Of a stretch of DNA of 41,753 nt, positions 22,682 to 30,031 are shown piece after piece. Location: positions 47,921 to 89,673 of the forward strand of contig VXXM01000089.1 of assembly GCA_009835395.1 (NCBI GenBank), given 5' to 3'. Position numbers and translations under genes: made by a program. This DNA is from Acidimicrobiia bacterium. Its GTDB lineage: Bacteria > Actinomycetota > Acidimicrobiia > Acidimicrobiales > CATQHL01. The notes beneath the pieces were generated by a model. The model did not search any database and was not told the origin of the DNA. It saw only the letters and a list, made by a program, of their open reading frames with translations. Positions within the stretch are counted from its first letter, which is position 1, and each line of letters begins with the position of its first letter.

Positions 22682-24109
22682 ATGGCAACTCCCGCTGAAG
22701 TTGTTTCGCGCCTGGCCGACGAGGACATCCAGTTCGTGGACATGCGGTTCACGGACGTTCCCGGCACGCAGCACCACTACACGCTGCCGGCGCACGAGTT
22801 GACCGAGGACACCTTCGCCGAAGGGCTCGGCTTCGACGGCTCCTCGATCACCGGCTTCCAGACGATCGACCGATCGGACATGCTCCTGCTCCCCGATCCC
22901 GACACCGGTTTCATCGACCCGTTCTACAAGCACAAGACCCTCGCACTGCTGTGCACCGTCTACGACCCGGTGACCGGCTTCGAGTACTTCAAGGACCCCC
23001 GCGTCGTCGCCAAGCGGGCGGTGCGCTACCTGCACGGCACCGGCATCGCCGACACCTGCTACGTCGGACCCGAGGCCGAGTTCTTCATCTTCGACGGGGT
23101 GAACTACCACAACGAGCCCTACGGATCGGCGTACGAGGTGCGTTCGGTGGAGGGCATCTGGACCAGCGGCGACACGCTCGACGCCCGTGACGATCCGAAC
23201 CTGGGCCACAGGATCCGCTACAAGTCGGGCTACTTCCCCCTGCCGCCCCTGGACCGTCACCAGGATCTCCGGGCCGAGATGGTCGCCACCCTCGAGCAAT
23301 GCGGGGTGGAGGTGGAGTTGCACCACCACGAGGTCGGCACGGCCGGGCAGGCCGAGATCGACATGCGGTTCGATCACCTGCTGGCGATGGCCGACAAGGT
23401 GCAGCTCTACAAGTACATCTGCAAGAACGTGGCGGCGCGGGCGCAGAAGACCGTCACGTTCATGCCGAAACCGATCTACGGCGACAACGGGTCGGGCATG
23501 CACGTCCACATGTCGCTGTGGAAGGACGGCGAGACGCTCTTCTACGACCGCGACAACTACGCCGGCCTCTCGGAGATGGCGCGCCACTTCACCGGGGGCG
23601 TGCTGGCCCACGCCCCGGCGATCCTGGTGTTCGCGGCCCCGACGGTCAACTCCTACAAGCGGCTCGTCCCGGGATACGAGGCTCCGGTGAATCTGGTGTA
23701 CTCCGAGCGGAACCGTTCCGCGGCCATCCGGGTGCCGCTGGTCTCGGAGAGTCCCGCCGCCAAGCGCATCGAGTTCCGGTGCCCCGATCCCTCCGCCAAC
23801 CCCTATCTGGCGTTCGCCGCCATCCTGCTCGCCGGACTCGACGGCGTGCTCAACGGCATCGAGCCGCCGGATCCTCTCGACAAGGACATCTACTCGCTGT
23901 CGCCCGAGGAGTTGGCGGGCGTGGCGACGGTTCCCGGCTCGCTCGGCCGGGCGCTGGACGCGCTCGAGGAGGATCACGACTTCCTGCGGGTGGGCGGTGT
24001 CTTCGGCGAGTCGCTCCTGGAGTCCTACATCGAGGCCAAGCGGGAGGAGATCGACACCGTCGGCCTGCGCCCGCATCCCATGGAGTTCGAGCTGTACTAC
24101 TCCATCTGA
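22682..24109 (+). CDS. glnA: Glutamine synthetase, type I
   Basis: Forms glutamine from glutamate, ammonia and ATP in a cytosolic dodecamer; 475 aa. The N-terminal latch region (LGFDGSSITGFQ, residues ~49-60), the metal/glutamate motifs (GPEAEFFIF, EVGTAGQAEIDM) and NGSGMHVHMSLWKDG and NRSAAIRVP are all present. Y404 in DKDIYSLSPEEL is the adenylylation tyrosine of the GSI-beta class, so activity is probably regulated by GlnE. An upstream in-frame start at 22592 is rejected because ATG 22682 is preceded by GGAGGG and begins the conserved family N-terminus. Transcribed alone from the promoter near 22606. Confidence 0.97.
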   Translation: MATPAEVVSRLADEDIQFVDMRFTDVPGTQHHYTLPAHELTEDTFAEGLGFDGSSITGFQTIDRSDMLLLPDPDTGFIDPFYKHKTLALLCTVYDPVTGFEYFKDPRVVAKRAVRYLHGTGIADTCYVGPEAEFFIFDGVNYHNEPYGSAYEVRSVEGIWTSGDTLDARDDPNLGHRIRYKSGYFPLPPLDRHQDLRAEMVATLEQCGVEVELHHHEVGTAGQAEIDMRFDHLLAMADKVQLYKYICKNVAARAQKTVTFMPKPIYGDNGSGMHVHMSLWKDGETLFYDRDNYAGLSEMARHFTGGVLAHAPAILVFAAPTVNSYKRLVPGYEAPVNLVYSERNRSAAIRVPLVSESPAAKRIEFRCPDPSANPYLAFAAILLAGLDGVLNGIEPPDPLDKDIYSLSPEELAGVATVPGSLGRALDALEEDHDFLRVGGVFGESLLESYIEAKREEIDTVGLRPHPMEFELYYSI

Positions 24110-24115
24110 GCGGTA

Positions 24116-24135
24116 CTCCGGGGCCGCCCCCGGAG
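24116..24135 (+). terminator. glnA terminator hairpin
   Basis: CTCCGGGG (24116-24123) and CCCCGGAG (24128-24135) form a perfect 8-bp stem with a CCGC loop, 6 nt after the glnA stop. No T-run follows. Confidence 0.6.
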
Positions 24136-24144
24136 CCGCGTCGC

Positions 24145-24150
24145 TAGCCT
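24145..24150 (+). promoter_or_regulatory. Predicted -10 element, leaderless nadE promoter
   Basis: TAGCCT ends 6 nt before the ATG at 24157 (or 3 nt before GTG 24154), which supports ATG 24157 as the first base of the mRNA and the real start. Confidence 0.5.
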
Positions 24151-24156
24151 GAAGTG

Positions 24157-25863
24157 ATGCTGCGGGTTGGCATCTGCCAACTGAACCTCACCGTCGGCGA
24201 CCTCGACGGCAACGTCGAGCGGATGCTCGCCGCGCTGGCGGAGGTGACAGAGCGCGGTGGCGACGTGGCGGTCTTCCCCGAGTTGGCCGTCAGCGGCTAC
24301 CCGCCGGAGGACCTGCTGGCCAAGCCGCGCTTCGCGCTGGACTGCCAGGCGGCGCTGGAGAAGATCGCCGCGGCCACCGGGCGTTGCGCGGCGGTCGTGG
24401 GACTGCCTGTCGCCGGCGAGGGGGGAGAGCTGTTCAACGCCGCCGCGGTGTGTGCAAACGGCGCCGTCGCGGGTGTGGAGCGCAAGGCCCACCTGCCGAA
24501 CTACGGCGTCTTCGACGAGCAGCGCCACTTCAGCGCCGGCACCCCGGAGGCATTGTTCGACATCGCCGGCGCGGCGGTGGGGATCTCCATCTGCGAGGAC
24601 ATCTGGATCGACGGCGGCGCGGTGGAGCAACTGGTCGCCGGCGGCGCCGAGTTGATCGTCAACCTCAACGCCTCCCCCTACAACATCGGCAAGCTCGACG
24701 AGCGCCTCGGCGTGCTGCGCCGGCGCATCGAGCGGACCGGCTGCCCGGTGGTCTACGTGAACCTGGTGGGCGGGCAGGACGAGCTGCTCTTCGACGGCCG
24801 GTCGCTGGTGCTGGACGCGGGCGGCTCGGTCACCGCTCGGGCGCAGGCGTTCGCCGAGGAGGTCCTCGTGGTCGACGTCGAGGTCGGCCGCCGCGGCGGC
24901 TCGGCGACACTCGACGGAGGGGCCCTGCCTCGGATCCCCGTCAGCGACAGGCCGGCGGTCACGCCCGCCCCGCTGCCGGTCACCCCGCCGGCGGCGCCGC
25001 TGGAGCCCAGCGACGAGATCTACGCGGCCCTCGTGCTGGCGACGCGGGACTACGTGACGAAGAACGGTTTCACCGACGTCTGCGTGGGGCTCTCCGGCGG
25101 GGTCGACTCGTCCCTCGTTGCCACGATCGCCCGCGACGCCCTCGGGCCCGAGCGCGTGCACGGGGTGCTGATGCCGTCGCGCTACTCCTCGGACCACTCG
25201 GTCAGCGACGCCGAGTTGCTCTGCGACAATCTGGGTATCGAGGGTCGCCTCATTGGCATCGAGCCGGCGCACGACGCGTTCGAGCAGATGCTGGCGCCGG
25301 CGTTCACGGGCCTCGCCCCGGATCTCGCCGAGGAGAACGTGCAGTCGCGCATCCGGGCCGTGGTGCTCATGGCGCTGGCGAACAAGTTCGGCTGGCTGGT
25401 GCTGACCACCGGCAACAAGTCCGAGGCAGCGGTCGGCTACTCCACGCTTTACGGCGACTCGGCCGGCGCCTTCGCGCCGATCTCGGACATCTGGAAGCTG
25501 CAGGTCTACGAACTCGCCCGGCGGCGCAACGCCGTCGCCGGCGCGGCGCTCATCCCCGAGCGGGTGCTCGCCAAGGCGCCGTCGGCCGAACTGCGTCCCG
25601 ACCAGCGCGACTCGGACAGCCTGCCGCCGTACGAGTCGCTGGACCCCGTTGCCCGTGCATTCGTGGAGGGGGACAAGACCGTCGGCGAGCTCATCGCGGC
25701 CGGTGCGGACCCCGAACTGGTGCGGAGGGTCGGCAGGCTCGTCGACGTGGCGGAGTACAAGCGCCGCCAGGGGCCGCCGGGGGTGCGGGTGACCCACAAG
25801 GCGTTCGGCAAAGATCGTCGCATGCCCATCACGAACCGCTACCGGGGCGAGGCCCGGGACTGA
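24157..25863 (+). CDS. nadE: Glutamine-dependent NAD+ synthetase
   Basis: Last step of NAD+ synthesis: amidates deamido-NAD+ using ammonia from glutamine. 568 aa, two domains. The N-terminal nitrilase-type glutaminase has the triad E42 (FPELAVSGYPPEDL), K110 (ERKAHLPNYGVFDE) and C146 (ISICEDIW). The C-terminal synthetase has the ATP-pyrophosphatase loop SGGVDSS (313-319) and TTGNKSEAAVGYSTLYGD. A Pro-rich linker (~residues 268-284) joins the domains. ATG 24157 is preferred over GTG 24154 because of the leaderless promoter spacing. Gene order with glnA, whose product glutamine it consumes, may be coincidental. Confidence 0.96.
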   Translation: MLRVGICQLNLTVGDLDGNVERMLAALAEVTERGGDVAVFPELAVSGYPPEDLLAKPRFALDCQAALEKIAAATGRCAAVVGLPVAGEGGELFNAAAVCANGAVAGVERKAHLPNYGVFDEQRHFSAGTPEALFDIAGAAVGISICEDIWIDGGAVEQLVAGGAELIVNLNASPYNIGKLDERLGVLRRRIERTGCPVVYVNLVGGQDELLFDGRSLVLDAGGSVTARAQAFAEEVLVVDVEVGRRGGSATLDGGALPRIPVSDRPAVTPAPLPVTPPAAPLEPSDEIYAALVLATRDYVTKNGFTDVCVGLSGGVDSSLVATIARDALGPERVHGVLMPSRYSSDHSVSDAELLCDNLGIEGRLIGIEPAHDAFEQMLAPAFTGLAPDLAEENVQSRIRAVVLMALANKFGWLVLTTGNKSEAAVGYSTLYGDSAGAFAPISDIWKLQVYELARRRNAVAGAALIPERVLAKAPSAELRPDQRDSDSLPPYESLDPVARAFVEGDKTVGELIAAGADPELVRRVGRLVDVAEYKRRQGPPGVRVTHKAFGKDRRMPITNRYRGEARD

Positions 25864-25936
25864 GCGGCATGCCGGAGAGCCGCAGCGGGCGCAGGGTCTG
25901 GCCGGCCGGCCGGCCGGGGAGTCCGGAGCCGGTGCC

Positions 25937-26446
25937 ATGATGATCGAGGATCTCACCGGCGCCGTCGGGCGCTATGTCTGGCTGCAGCGGCACCTGGCGG
26001 AGTCTTTGAGGCTCTGGAGCGCCGGTGAGGCGGACGCCGCGGTGGCTGTGTACCTGCACCGGACGGCGCGCCGTTTCGCCGAGCACGCCACCGGCTGGGA
26101 GGCGTTGCTGGCGGACTCTCCGGCACTGGAGGCCGTCGAGCGGATACGCGCGCCGTCGCCGGGCTGGGAGGAACTGTTCCGGGGGGCGGCCACGGGCACC
26201 TCGGACCGCCTCGTCGTCCTCCTGCACGTGGTGCTGCCGCGGATGCGCGCCTCGCTGGACCGTTTCGCCACCGAGCTCGGTGACGTGGCCGAGGCCGCCG
26301 AGGCTCGCTTCTGCGCTGTCGTGGCCGGGGATCTTGAGGGGATCGAGGCGCGAGGACTGGCGTTGCTCGACGAGCGGGCCACGGCGCCAAGCCAGCGACG
26401 GATGGCGGCCAGGCTGGGTGGGCGCCTCGCCGACCTGTCGTGCTGA
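25937..26446 (+). CDS. Hypothetical alpha-helical protein
   Basis: A 169-aa protein I cannot assign. It is predicted to be all-helical, with regularly spaced residues in VGRYVWLQRHLAESLRLWSAGE, YLHRTARRFAEHATGWEALL, LVVLLHVVLPRMRASLDRFA and AEARFCAVVAGDLEGIEARG. The four-helix pattern with conserved-looking H, E and W resembles actinobacterial ferritin-like or PaaC-like helical bundles, but no metal motif (ExxH pair) is convincing. No signal or membrane segment. Starts at ATG 25937 or 25940. It lies between nadE and a sigma factor gene. Confidence 0.7.
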   Translation: MMIEDLTGAVGRYVWLQRHLAESLRLWSAGEADAAVAVYLHRTARRFAEHATGWEALLADSPALEAVERIRAPSPGWEELFRGAATGTSDRLVVLLHVVLPRMRASLDRFATELGDVAEAAEARFCAVVAGDLEGIEARGLALLDERATAPSQRRMAARLGGRLADLSC

Positions 26447-26458
26447 CGGGCCGCGCGG

Positions 26459-26486
26459 TTGAACGAGCCGACGCGCTCTGTAGTGT
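26459..26486 (+). promoter_or_regulatory. Predicted sigma-factor gene promoter
   Basis: TTGAAC (26459-26464) and TAGTGT (26481-26486) are separated by 16 bp, about 70 bp upstream of the sigma factor GTG. GGGGAG precedes that start by about 10 nt. Confidence 0.45.
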
Positions 26487-26562
26487 GAGTTCGCGGCTCG
26501 GGGCCAACGGAGTCTCCGGCAACCGGTACTAGCCACTTGCTGATAGTGGGGAGACGTCGTCC

Positions 26563-27498
26563 GTGGCGAGAGAGCGCGTCGAGCGGGACGAGGAGGATCT
26601 CGTCCGCCTCTACCTGACCGATATCGGCCAGTACACGCTGCTCACCAAGGACGACGAGGTCGAGCTGGCCCAGAAGATCGAGGTCGGGATCGAAGCGCGC
26701 GAGGAATTGGCGGTGGGCAAGTCGCTGTCTTCGCGCCGCCGCGTCGAGTTGCGCCGGCTGGTGACCGACGGCGAGGCGGCCGAGCGGCAGTTCGTGCAGT
26801 CCAACCTGCGCCTCGTCGTGTCGATCGCCAAGAAGTACCAGGCCTCGGGACTGCCGCTGCTGGATCTCGTGCAGGAGGGCAATCTGGGCCTCATGCACGC
26901 CGTGGAGAAGTTCGACTGGCGCAAGGGGTTCAAGTTCTCCACCTACGCCACGTGGTGGATCCGCCAGGCCATCACCCGTGGCATCGCCAACACAGGCCGC
27001 ACCATCCGCCTGCCCGTGCACGCCGGCGACACCCTGACCCGCCTCCAGAAGGCTCGCGCCCGCCTCGAGCTGCGCTACGGCCGGCCGGCCACGCTCGGCG
27101 AGCTGGCCGAAGAGGTGGAGATGCCCGAGCAGAAGGTGACCGAGGCGCTGCGCTTCGCCGCCGAGCCGCTCTCGCTCTCGGAGCCGCTGCGCGAGGACGG
27201 CGACGCCGAACTGGGCGACGTGGTGGAGGACCGCTCGGCCGAGTCGCCGTTCGAGGTGGCCGCCACTGCGCTGCTGCCCGAGGAGATCAGGCGCCTGCTG
27301 TCGCCGCTGGACGAGCGGGAGCGCGAGATCCTCACCCTCCGCTACGGCCTTGACCGCGGCGAGCCCCGCACCCTCGAGGAGGTCGGGGAGCACTTCAACC
27401 TGACCCGCGAGCGCATCCGCCAGATCGAGGCGCGGGCCATGTCCAAGTTGCGGCATCCCTCGTCCGACACCGGCGCCCGGGACCTGCTGGCCGTCTGA
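26563..27498 (+). CDS. RNA polymerase sigma factor, RpoD/SigB-like (sigma-70)
   Basis: A 311-aa primary-like sigma factor with regions 1.2 to 4 and no long acidic region 1.1. Region 1.2 is DEEDLVRLYLTDIGQYTLL, region 2 is SNLRLVVSIAKKYQASGLPL with the -10 recognition segment FSTYATWWIRQAITRGI, region 3 begins at TIRLPVHAGDTLTRL, and region 4 holds LDEREREILTLRYGLD and LTRERIRQIEARAMSKLR, the -35 helix-turn-helix. Its short N-terminus is like SigB/HrdD-type group 2 factors. Whether it is the housekeeping factor cannot be decided from this window. GTG at 26563 has GGGGAG upstream. Confidence 0.94.
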   Translation: MARERVERDEEDLVRLYLTDIGQYTLLTKDDEVELAQKIEVGIEAREELAVGKSLSSRRRVELRRLVTDGEAAERQFVQSNLRLVVSIAKKYQASGLPLLDLVQEGNLGLMHAVEKFDWRKGFKFSTYATWWIRQAITRGIANTGRTIRLPVHAGDTLTRLQKARARLELRYGRPATLGELAEEVEMPEQKVTEALRFAAEPLSLSEPLREDGDAELGDVVEDRSAESPFEVAATALLPEEIRRLLSPLDEREREILTLRYGLDRGEPRTLEEVGEHFNLTRERIRQIEARAMSKLRHPSSDTGARDLLAV

Positions 27499-27550
27499 GC
27501 GCCCCGTCCCTCCGAATCTGATGGCCTGCGGTGCGGCGGCCGCTGCCCGC

Positions 27551-27556
27551 TAGGGT
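27551..27556 (+). promoter_or_regulatory. Predicted -10 element for selC
   Basis: TAGGGT ends 7 nt before the first base of tRNA-Sec. With the usual spacing transcription would start at G1 of the tRNA, so no 5' leader would need removal. No convincing -35 was found. Confidence 0.4.
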
Positions 27557-27563
27557 CGCAGAC

Positions 27564-27659
27564 GGAGGTGTCCGAGCGCCTGGTGGGCTCCCCCGCCTTC
27601 AAAGCGGGTGGGACGGGCGATCCCCGTCCGGCGGGTTCGATTCCCGTCCACCTCCGCCA
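27564..27659 (+). tRNA. selC: tRNA-Sec (anticodon UCA)
   Basis: A 96-nt selenocysteine tRNA with encoded GCCA end. The acceptor GGAGGTG pairs with CACCTCC (7 bp); the eighth pair expected in bacterial tRNA-Sec is U27571 opposite C27648, a mismatch. A long D-stem follows (GAGCGC/GGGCTC with one G-G mismatch). The anticodon stem CCCGC/GCGGG has loop CTTCAAA with anticodon TCA at 27599-27601. The long variable arm GGACGGG/CCCGTCC has a perfect 7-bp stem, and the T-stem GCGGG/CCCGT has loop TTCGATT. These features are diagnostic for tRNA-Sec and fit selA and selB elsewhere in the window. Confidence 0.97.
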
Positions 27660-27674
27660 TTTGCCCCATCGTGG

Positions 27675-27745
27675 GATCGCCGTCCGGCAGCGGCCGCCGT
27701 CGTGCCGTGGCCGCCGGGTGGCACGGGATTCCCGTCCACCTCCGC
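27675..27745 (+). repeat. Degenerate partial duplicate of the tRNA-Sec 3' half
   Basis: GATTCCCGTCCACCTCCGC at 27727-27745 is an exact 19-bp copy of 27639-27657, the T-loop and acceptor 3' strand of selC. Upstream, GATCGCCGTCCGGC at 27675-27688 differs by one base from the variable-arm segment starting at 27619/27620 in selC. The two matches are 52 nt apart here but 20 in the tRNA, so the copy is broken. It could be the remnant of an integrated element's attachment site or a slipped duplication. Confidence 0.65.
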
Positions 27746-27748
27746 TGC

Positions 27749-27776
27749 TTGCGACCTGAGATCGCGGTCGTATACT
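27749..27776 (+). promoter_or_regulatory. Predicted promoter of the 24-residue peptide gene
   Basis: TTGCGA (27749-27754) and TATACT (27771-27776), 16-bp spacer, the best -10 match in the window. The ATG at 27785 follows 8 nt later, so the mRNA should be nearly or fully leaderless. Confidence 0.6.
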
Positions 27777-27784
27777 TCGGTGCA

Positions 27785-27859
27785 ATGAAGAAGTTCTTCC
27801 TCTTCGTCTTGGTGGCGGTACTCGTGGCCTGGGTGGCCAAGAAGGTCCGCGAAGTCTGA
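27785..27859 (+). CDS. Small membrane peptide, 24 aa
   Basis: MKKFFLFVLVAVLVAWVAKK followed by VREV and TGA. It has a basic start, one hydrophobic segment of about 14 residues and a basic end, as in small single-span membrane proteins. A strong TATACT -10 sits 8 nt upstream and a GC hairpin 18 nt downstream of the stop, so it looks like a complete single-gene transcription unit. Actinobacteria carry similar tiny proteins (for example the DLW-39 type), but the DLW motif is absent. Function unknown; possibly membrane stress or toxin-like, which is speculation. Confidence 0.6.
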   Translation: MKKFFLFVLVAVLVAWVAKKVREV

Positions 27860-27876
27860 CCCCCTGATTCGCCGGC

Positions 27877-27893
27877 GCCCGGCTCGGCCGGGC
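27877..27893 (+). terminator. Terminator hairpin after the small peptide
   Basis: GCCCGGC and GCCGGGC form a perfect 7-bp stem with loop TCG. A second palindrome GGCGCC-GCC-GGCGCC follows at 27906-27920. Tandem hairpins without T-runs separate the small peptide from the pilus operon. Confidence 0.5.
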
Positions 27894-28054
27894 CCGGATC
27901 AACTCGGCGCCGCCGGCGCCCGTCAACTCCAGCGCCGACCGGCGACCTGTTCACGTGTCGCCATCGTCGTTCCGGCGCAGAGCCTGCCCGGGACTCGATC
28001 CGGGGCCGGAATCCAGTAGCGAGACGTTCCCGGCTTCCCCCTGAGAGCCACGAA

Positions 28055-28088
28055 GCGCGCCCTGGCGGGCGCGCCACCAGGGAGGAGG
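28055..28088 (+). promoter_or_regulatory. Tad operon leader with two mutually exclusive hairpins and ribosome-binding site
   Basis: GCGCGCCC (28055-28062) pairs perfectly with GGGCGCGC (28067-28074). Alternatively CCCTGG (28060-28065) can pair with CCAGGG (28077-28082), which would reach into the GGAGGAGG ribosome-binding site (28081-28088). The pilus operon begins at ATG 28094. The rest of the 27860-28093 gap shows no gene. Confidence 0.4.
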
Positions 28089-28093
28089 CAGAG

Positions 28094-28804
28094 ATGTACG
28101 TAGCGTGCTGGTCGGTCAAGGGAGGATCGGGGACGTCGGTCGTGGCGGCCCTGGCGGCTCGGCGGTGGGCGGCCACCACCGACGCCGGAGCTCTGCTCGT
28201 GGACCTCTGCGGCGACTCGGCCGGGCTGCTGGGCGTGCCCGAGCCCGCCACGCCCGGTGTCGCCGACTGGCTGAACGTGGGCGACGAGGTGCAGATCGAT
28301 GCGCTGCGTCGCCTGGAGCGCGAAGTCGCCTCGGGGCTCTCGTTGCTGCACCGAGGCGCAGGACCGCTGTGCCGGACCGACCGGGCCGAGTTGATGGCGC
28401 GCGAGCTGGTCGCCGACCATCGCGTGGCAATCACCGACGGGGGCTGCCTGTGGCGAGCCGGCGGCGAGGAAGCCGGGGGCGCCGGGGCCGGGGCCGCTCC
28501 CGACGACATCGACGTGCGCCGCCGGATCGTGGCCGGAGCGGACCGGTCGTGGCTGGTGACCCGGGCCTGCTTCCTGGCTCTGCGCAGGGCGGCGCGGGCG
28601 CCGCTGCAGCCGACCGGTGTGGTGTTGCTGGTTGAGCCCGGTCGCCCGCTGACCGCCGGCGACGTGGAGGACGTGGTGGGCGCCCCGGTGGTGCTCCGCC
28701 TCGAGGTCGATCCCTCGGTGGCGCGGGCCGTGGACGCCGGGCTGCTGGCCACGCGAGTCCCTGCGGCGCTCGACCGGGCCTTGGCGCAGGCCTGCCCGGT
28801 GTGA
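28094..28804 (+). CDS. TadZ/Ssd-like protein of the Tad pilus locus
   Basis: A 236-aa MinD/ParA-like protein at the head of a Tad operon, the place held by septum-site-determining protein Ssd in mycobacteria and TadZ/CpaE in others; such proteins position the pilus machine at the pole or septum. The N-terminal loop reads KGGSGTSVVAALAAR (K9). The first signature lysine is present, but the second lysine of the normal KGGxGK[ST] loop is Thr, so ATP hydrolysis is doubtful. An Ala/Gly-rich stretch around residue 125 looks like a linker. The stop overlaps the next start (GTGA), coupling it to the secretion ATPase. Confidence 0.78.
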   Translation: MYVACWSVKGGSGTSVVAALAARRWAATTDAGALLVDLCGDSAGLLGVPEPATPGVADWLNVGDEVQIDALRRLEREVASGLSLLHRGAGPLCRTDRAELMARELVADHRVAITDGGCLWRAGGEEAGGAGAGAAPDDIDVRRRIVAGADRSWLVTRACFLALRRAARAPLQPTGVVLLVEPGRPLTAGDVEDVVGAPVVLRLEVDPSVARAVDAGLLATRVPAALDRALAQACPV

Positions 28805-30018
28805 GCTCGCCCGCGGGACCGCACCCGGCAGGCGAAATGACCGAGTCGGCCGCGGGCGTAGGCCCCGAGCCCCTCGCGACAGTCGAGCGCGATCTGCACG
28901 GGCTCGTCGTGGAGGCCTGCCTCGCCGGCGAACCGGTGGGCATGGAGCAGATCAGCGAGTTGGTGCGCCAGCGCGCGCCGCTGCTGAGCCCTGAACTCCA
29001 GGACGCCCTGGCGCACCGGGTGGAGGCCCGCCTCGCCGGTCTGGGCCCGTTGGAGGCGTTGGTGGCGCTCGAGGCGGTGAGCGACGTGATGGTCAACGGT
29101 CCCGGCGCCGTCTGGGTGGAAGAGGGCGGGACGCTGCGTCGCACCGCGGTCACGGTGGGGGAGTCGACCCTGCACCAACTCATCGAGCGAGTGGTGGCAC
29201 CGCTGGGATTGCGAGCCGACCGCACCTCGCCGCTGACCGACGCCCGGCTCTCCGACGGCTCGCGGGTCAATGTCGTCATGCCGCCTGTGGCCGTCGACGG
29301 TCCCTACCTGGTCATCCGCCGCTTCCGAGCCTGCGCCCTGCGGCTCGAGGACTTTGCCCCAGCGCCGGTCGCGGCCCTGCTGCGCTGGCTGGTGACGGCC
29401 CGGACCAACATCGTCGTGAGCGGCGGCACCGGTGCCGGCAAGACGACCTTCCTGAACACCATGGCGGCGCACATCCCGGCGGATCAGCGCATCGTCACCG
29501 TCGAGGACGCCGCCGAACTCGATCTGCAGGCCGCCCACGTCGTTCGCCTGGAGGCGCGGCCGCCCAGCATCGAGGGTCTGGCGGCGGTCACCGTGCGCCA
29601 CCTGGTGCGCAACGCCCTGCGTATGCGTCCCGACCGGATCCTCGTCGGCGAGGTCCGGGGAGCGGAGGCCTTCGACATGTTGCAGGCGATGAACACCGGC
29701 CACGACGGCTGCCTGTCCACCTGTCACGCCAACAGCCCGCCCGACGCGCTCGGGCGTCTGGAGACGATGGTCCTCATGGCCGGCACCGGGCTGACGCTGC
29801 AGGCCGTCCGCGATCAGATCGGCGCCGCGGTGGACTTCGTCGTCCACCTGGCTCGAGGTCCGGCGGGCACCCGGCGCGTCGTGGCGGTGGCCGAGGTGCG
29901 CGGCGGTCCGGAGCGGCTGGCGACGCTGGCGGACGCGGCGGGGCTGCGGGCCCTGCCGGAGACACCTCCACGGGCCTTCGATGCGCCGCCGGCCGATCCG
30001 GCGTGGCTCAACCTGTGA
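28801..30018 (+). CDS. tadA: Tad pilus assembly ATPase TadA/CpaF
   Basis: Hexameric secretion ATPase that drives pilus assembly at the inner face of the membrane, 405 aa. Walker A is GGTGAGKTT (208-216), the Asp box is VTVEDAAEL, Walker B is [12 protein letters not shown], and the His box is [14 protein letters not shown]. The N-terminal ~190 residues are the CpaF-specific domain ([15 protein letters not shown]). GTG 28801 overlaps the upstream stop. It should act with the two membrane platform proteins TadB and TadC encoded next. Confidence 0.96.
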   Translation: MSSPAGPHPAGEMTESAAGVGPEPLATVERDLHGLVVEACLAGEPVGMEQISELVRQRAPLLSPELQDALAHRVEARLAGLGPLEALVALEAVSDVMVNGPGAVWVEEGGTLRRTAVTVGESTLHQLIERVVAPLGLRADRTSPLTDARLSDGSRVNVVMPPVAVDGPYLVIRRFRACALRLEDFAPAPVAALLRWLVTARTNIVVSGGTGAGKTTFLNTMAAHIPADQRIVTVEDAAELDLQAAHVVRLEARPPSIEGLAAVTVRHLVRNALRMRPDRILVGEVRGAEAFDMLQAMNTGHDGCLSTCHANSPPDALGRLETMVLMAGTGLTLQAVRDQIGAAVDFVVHLARGPAGTRRVVAVAEVRGGPERLATLADAAGLRALPETPPRAFDAPPADPAWLNL

Positions 30019-30031
30019 GGAGGCGCGGGTC

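Noticed and set aside
20909-24076. Long minus-strand open frame opposite erpA, the Mo-hydroxylase fusion and glnA
   Set aside because: Antisense shadow of strongly conserved genes; no recognisable domain and biased composition.
27660-27745. Second tRNA-Sec gene downstream of selC
   Set aside because: Only the 3' part is repeated; no anticodon arm or 5' acceptor strand is present, and the spacing is broken.
27639-27745. Attachment sites of a resident prophage or integrative element
   Set aside because: The direct repeats enclose only ~70 bp and no integrase, excisionase or phage gene is present; at most a scar.
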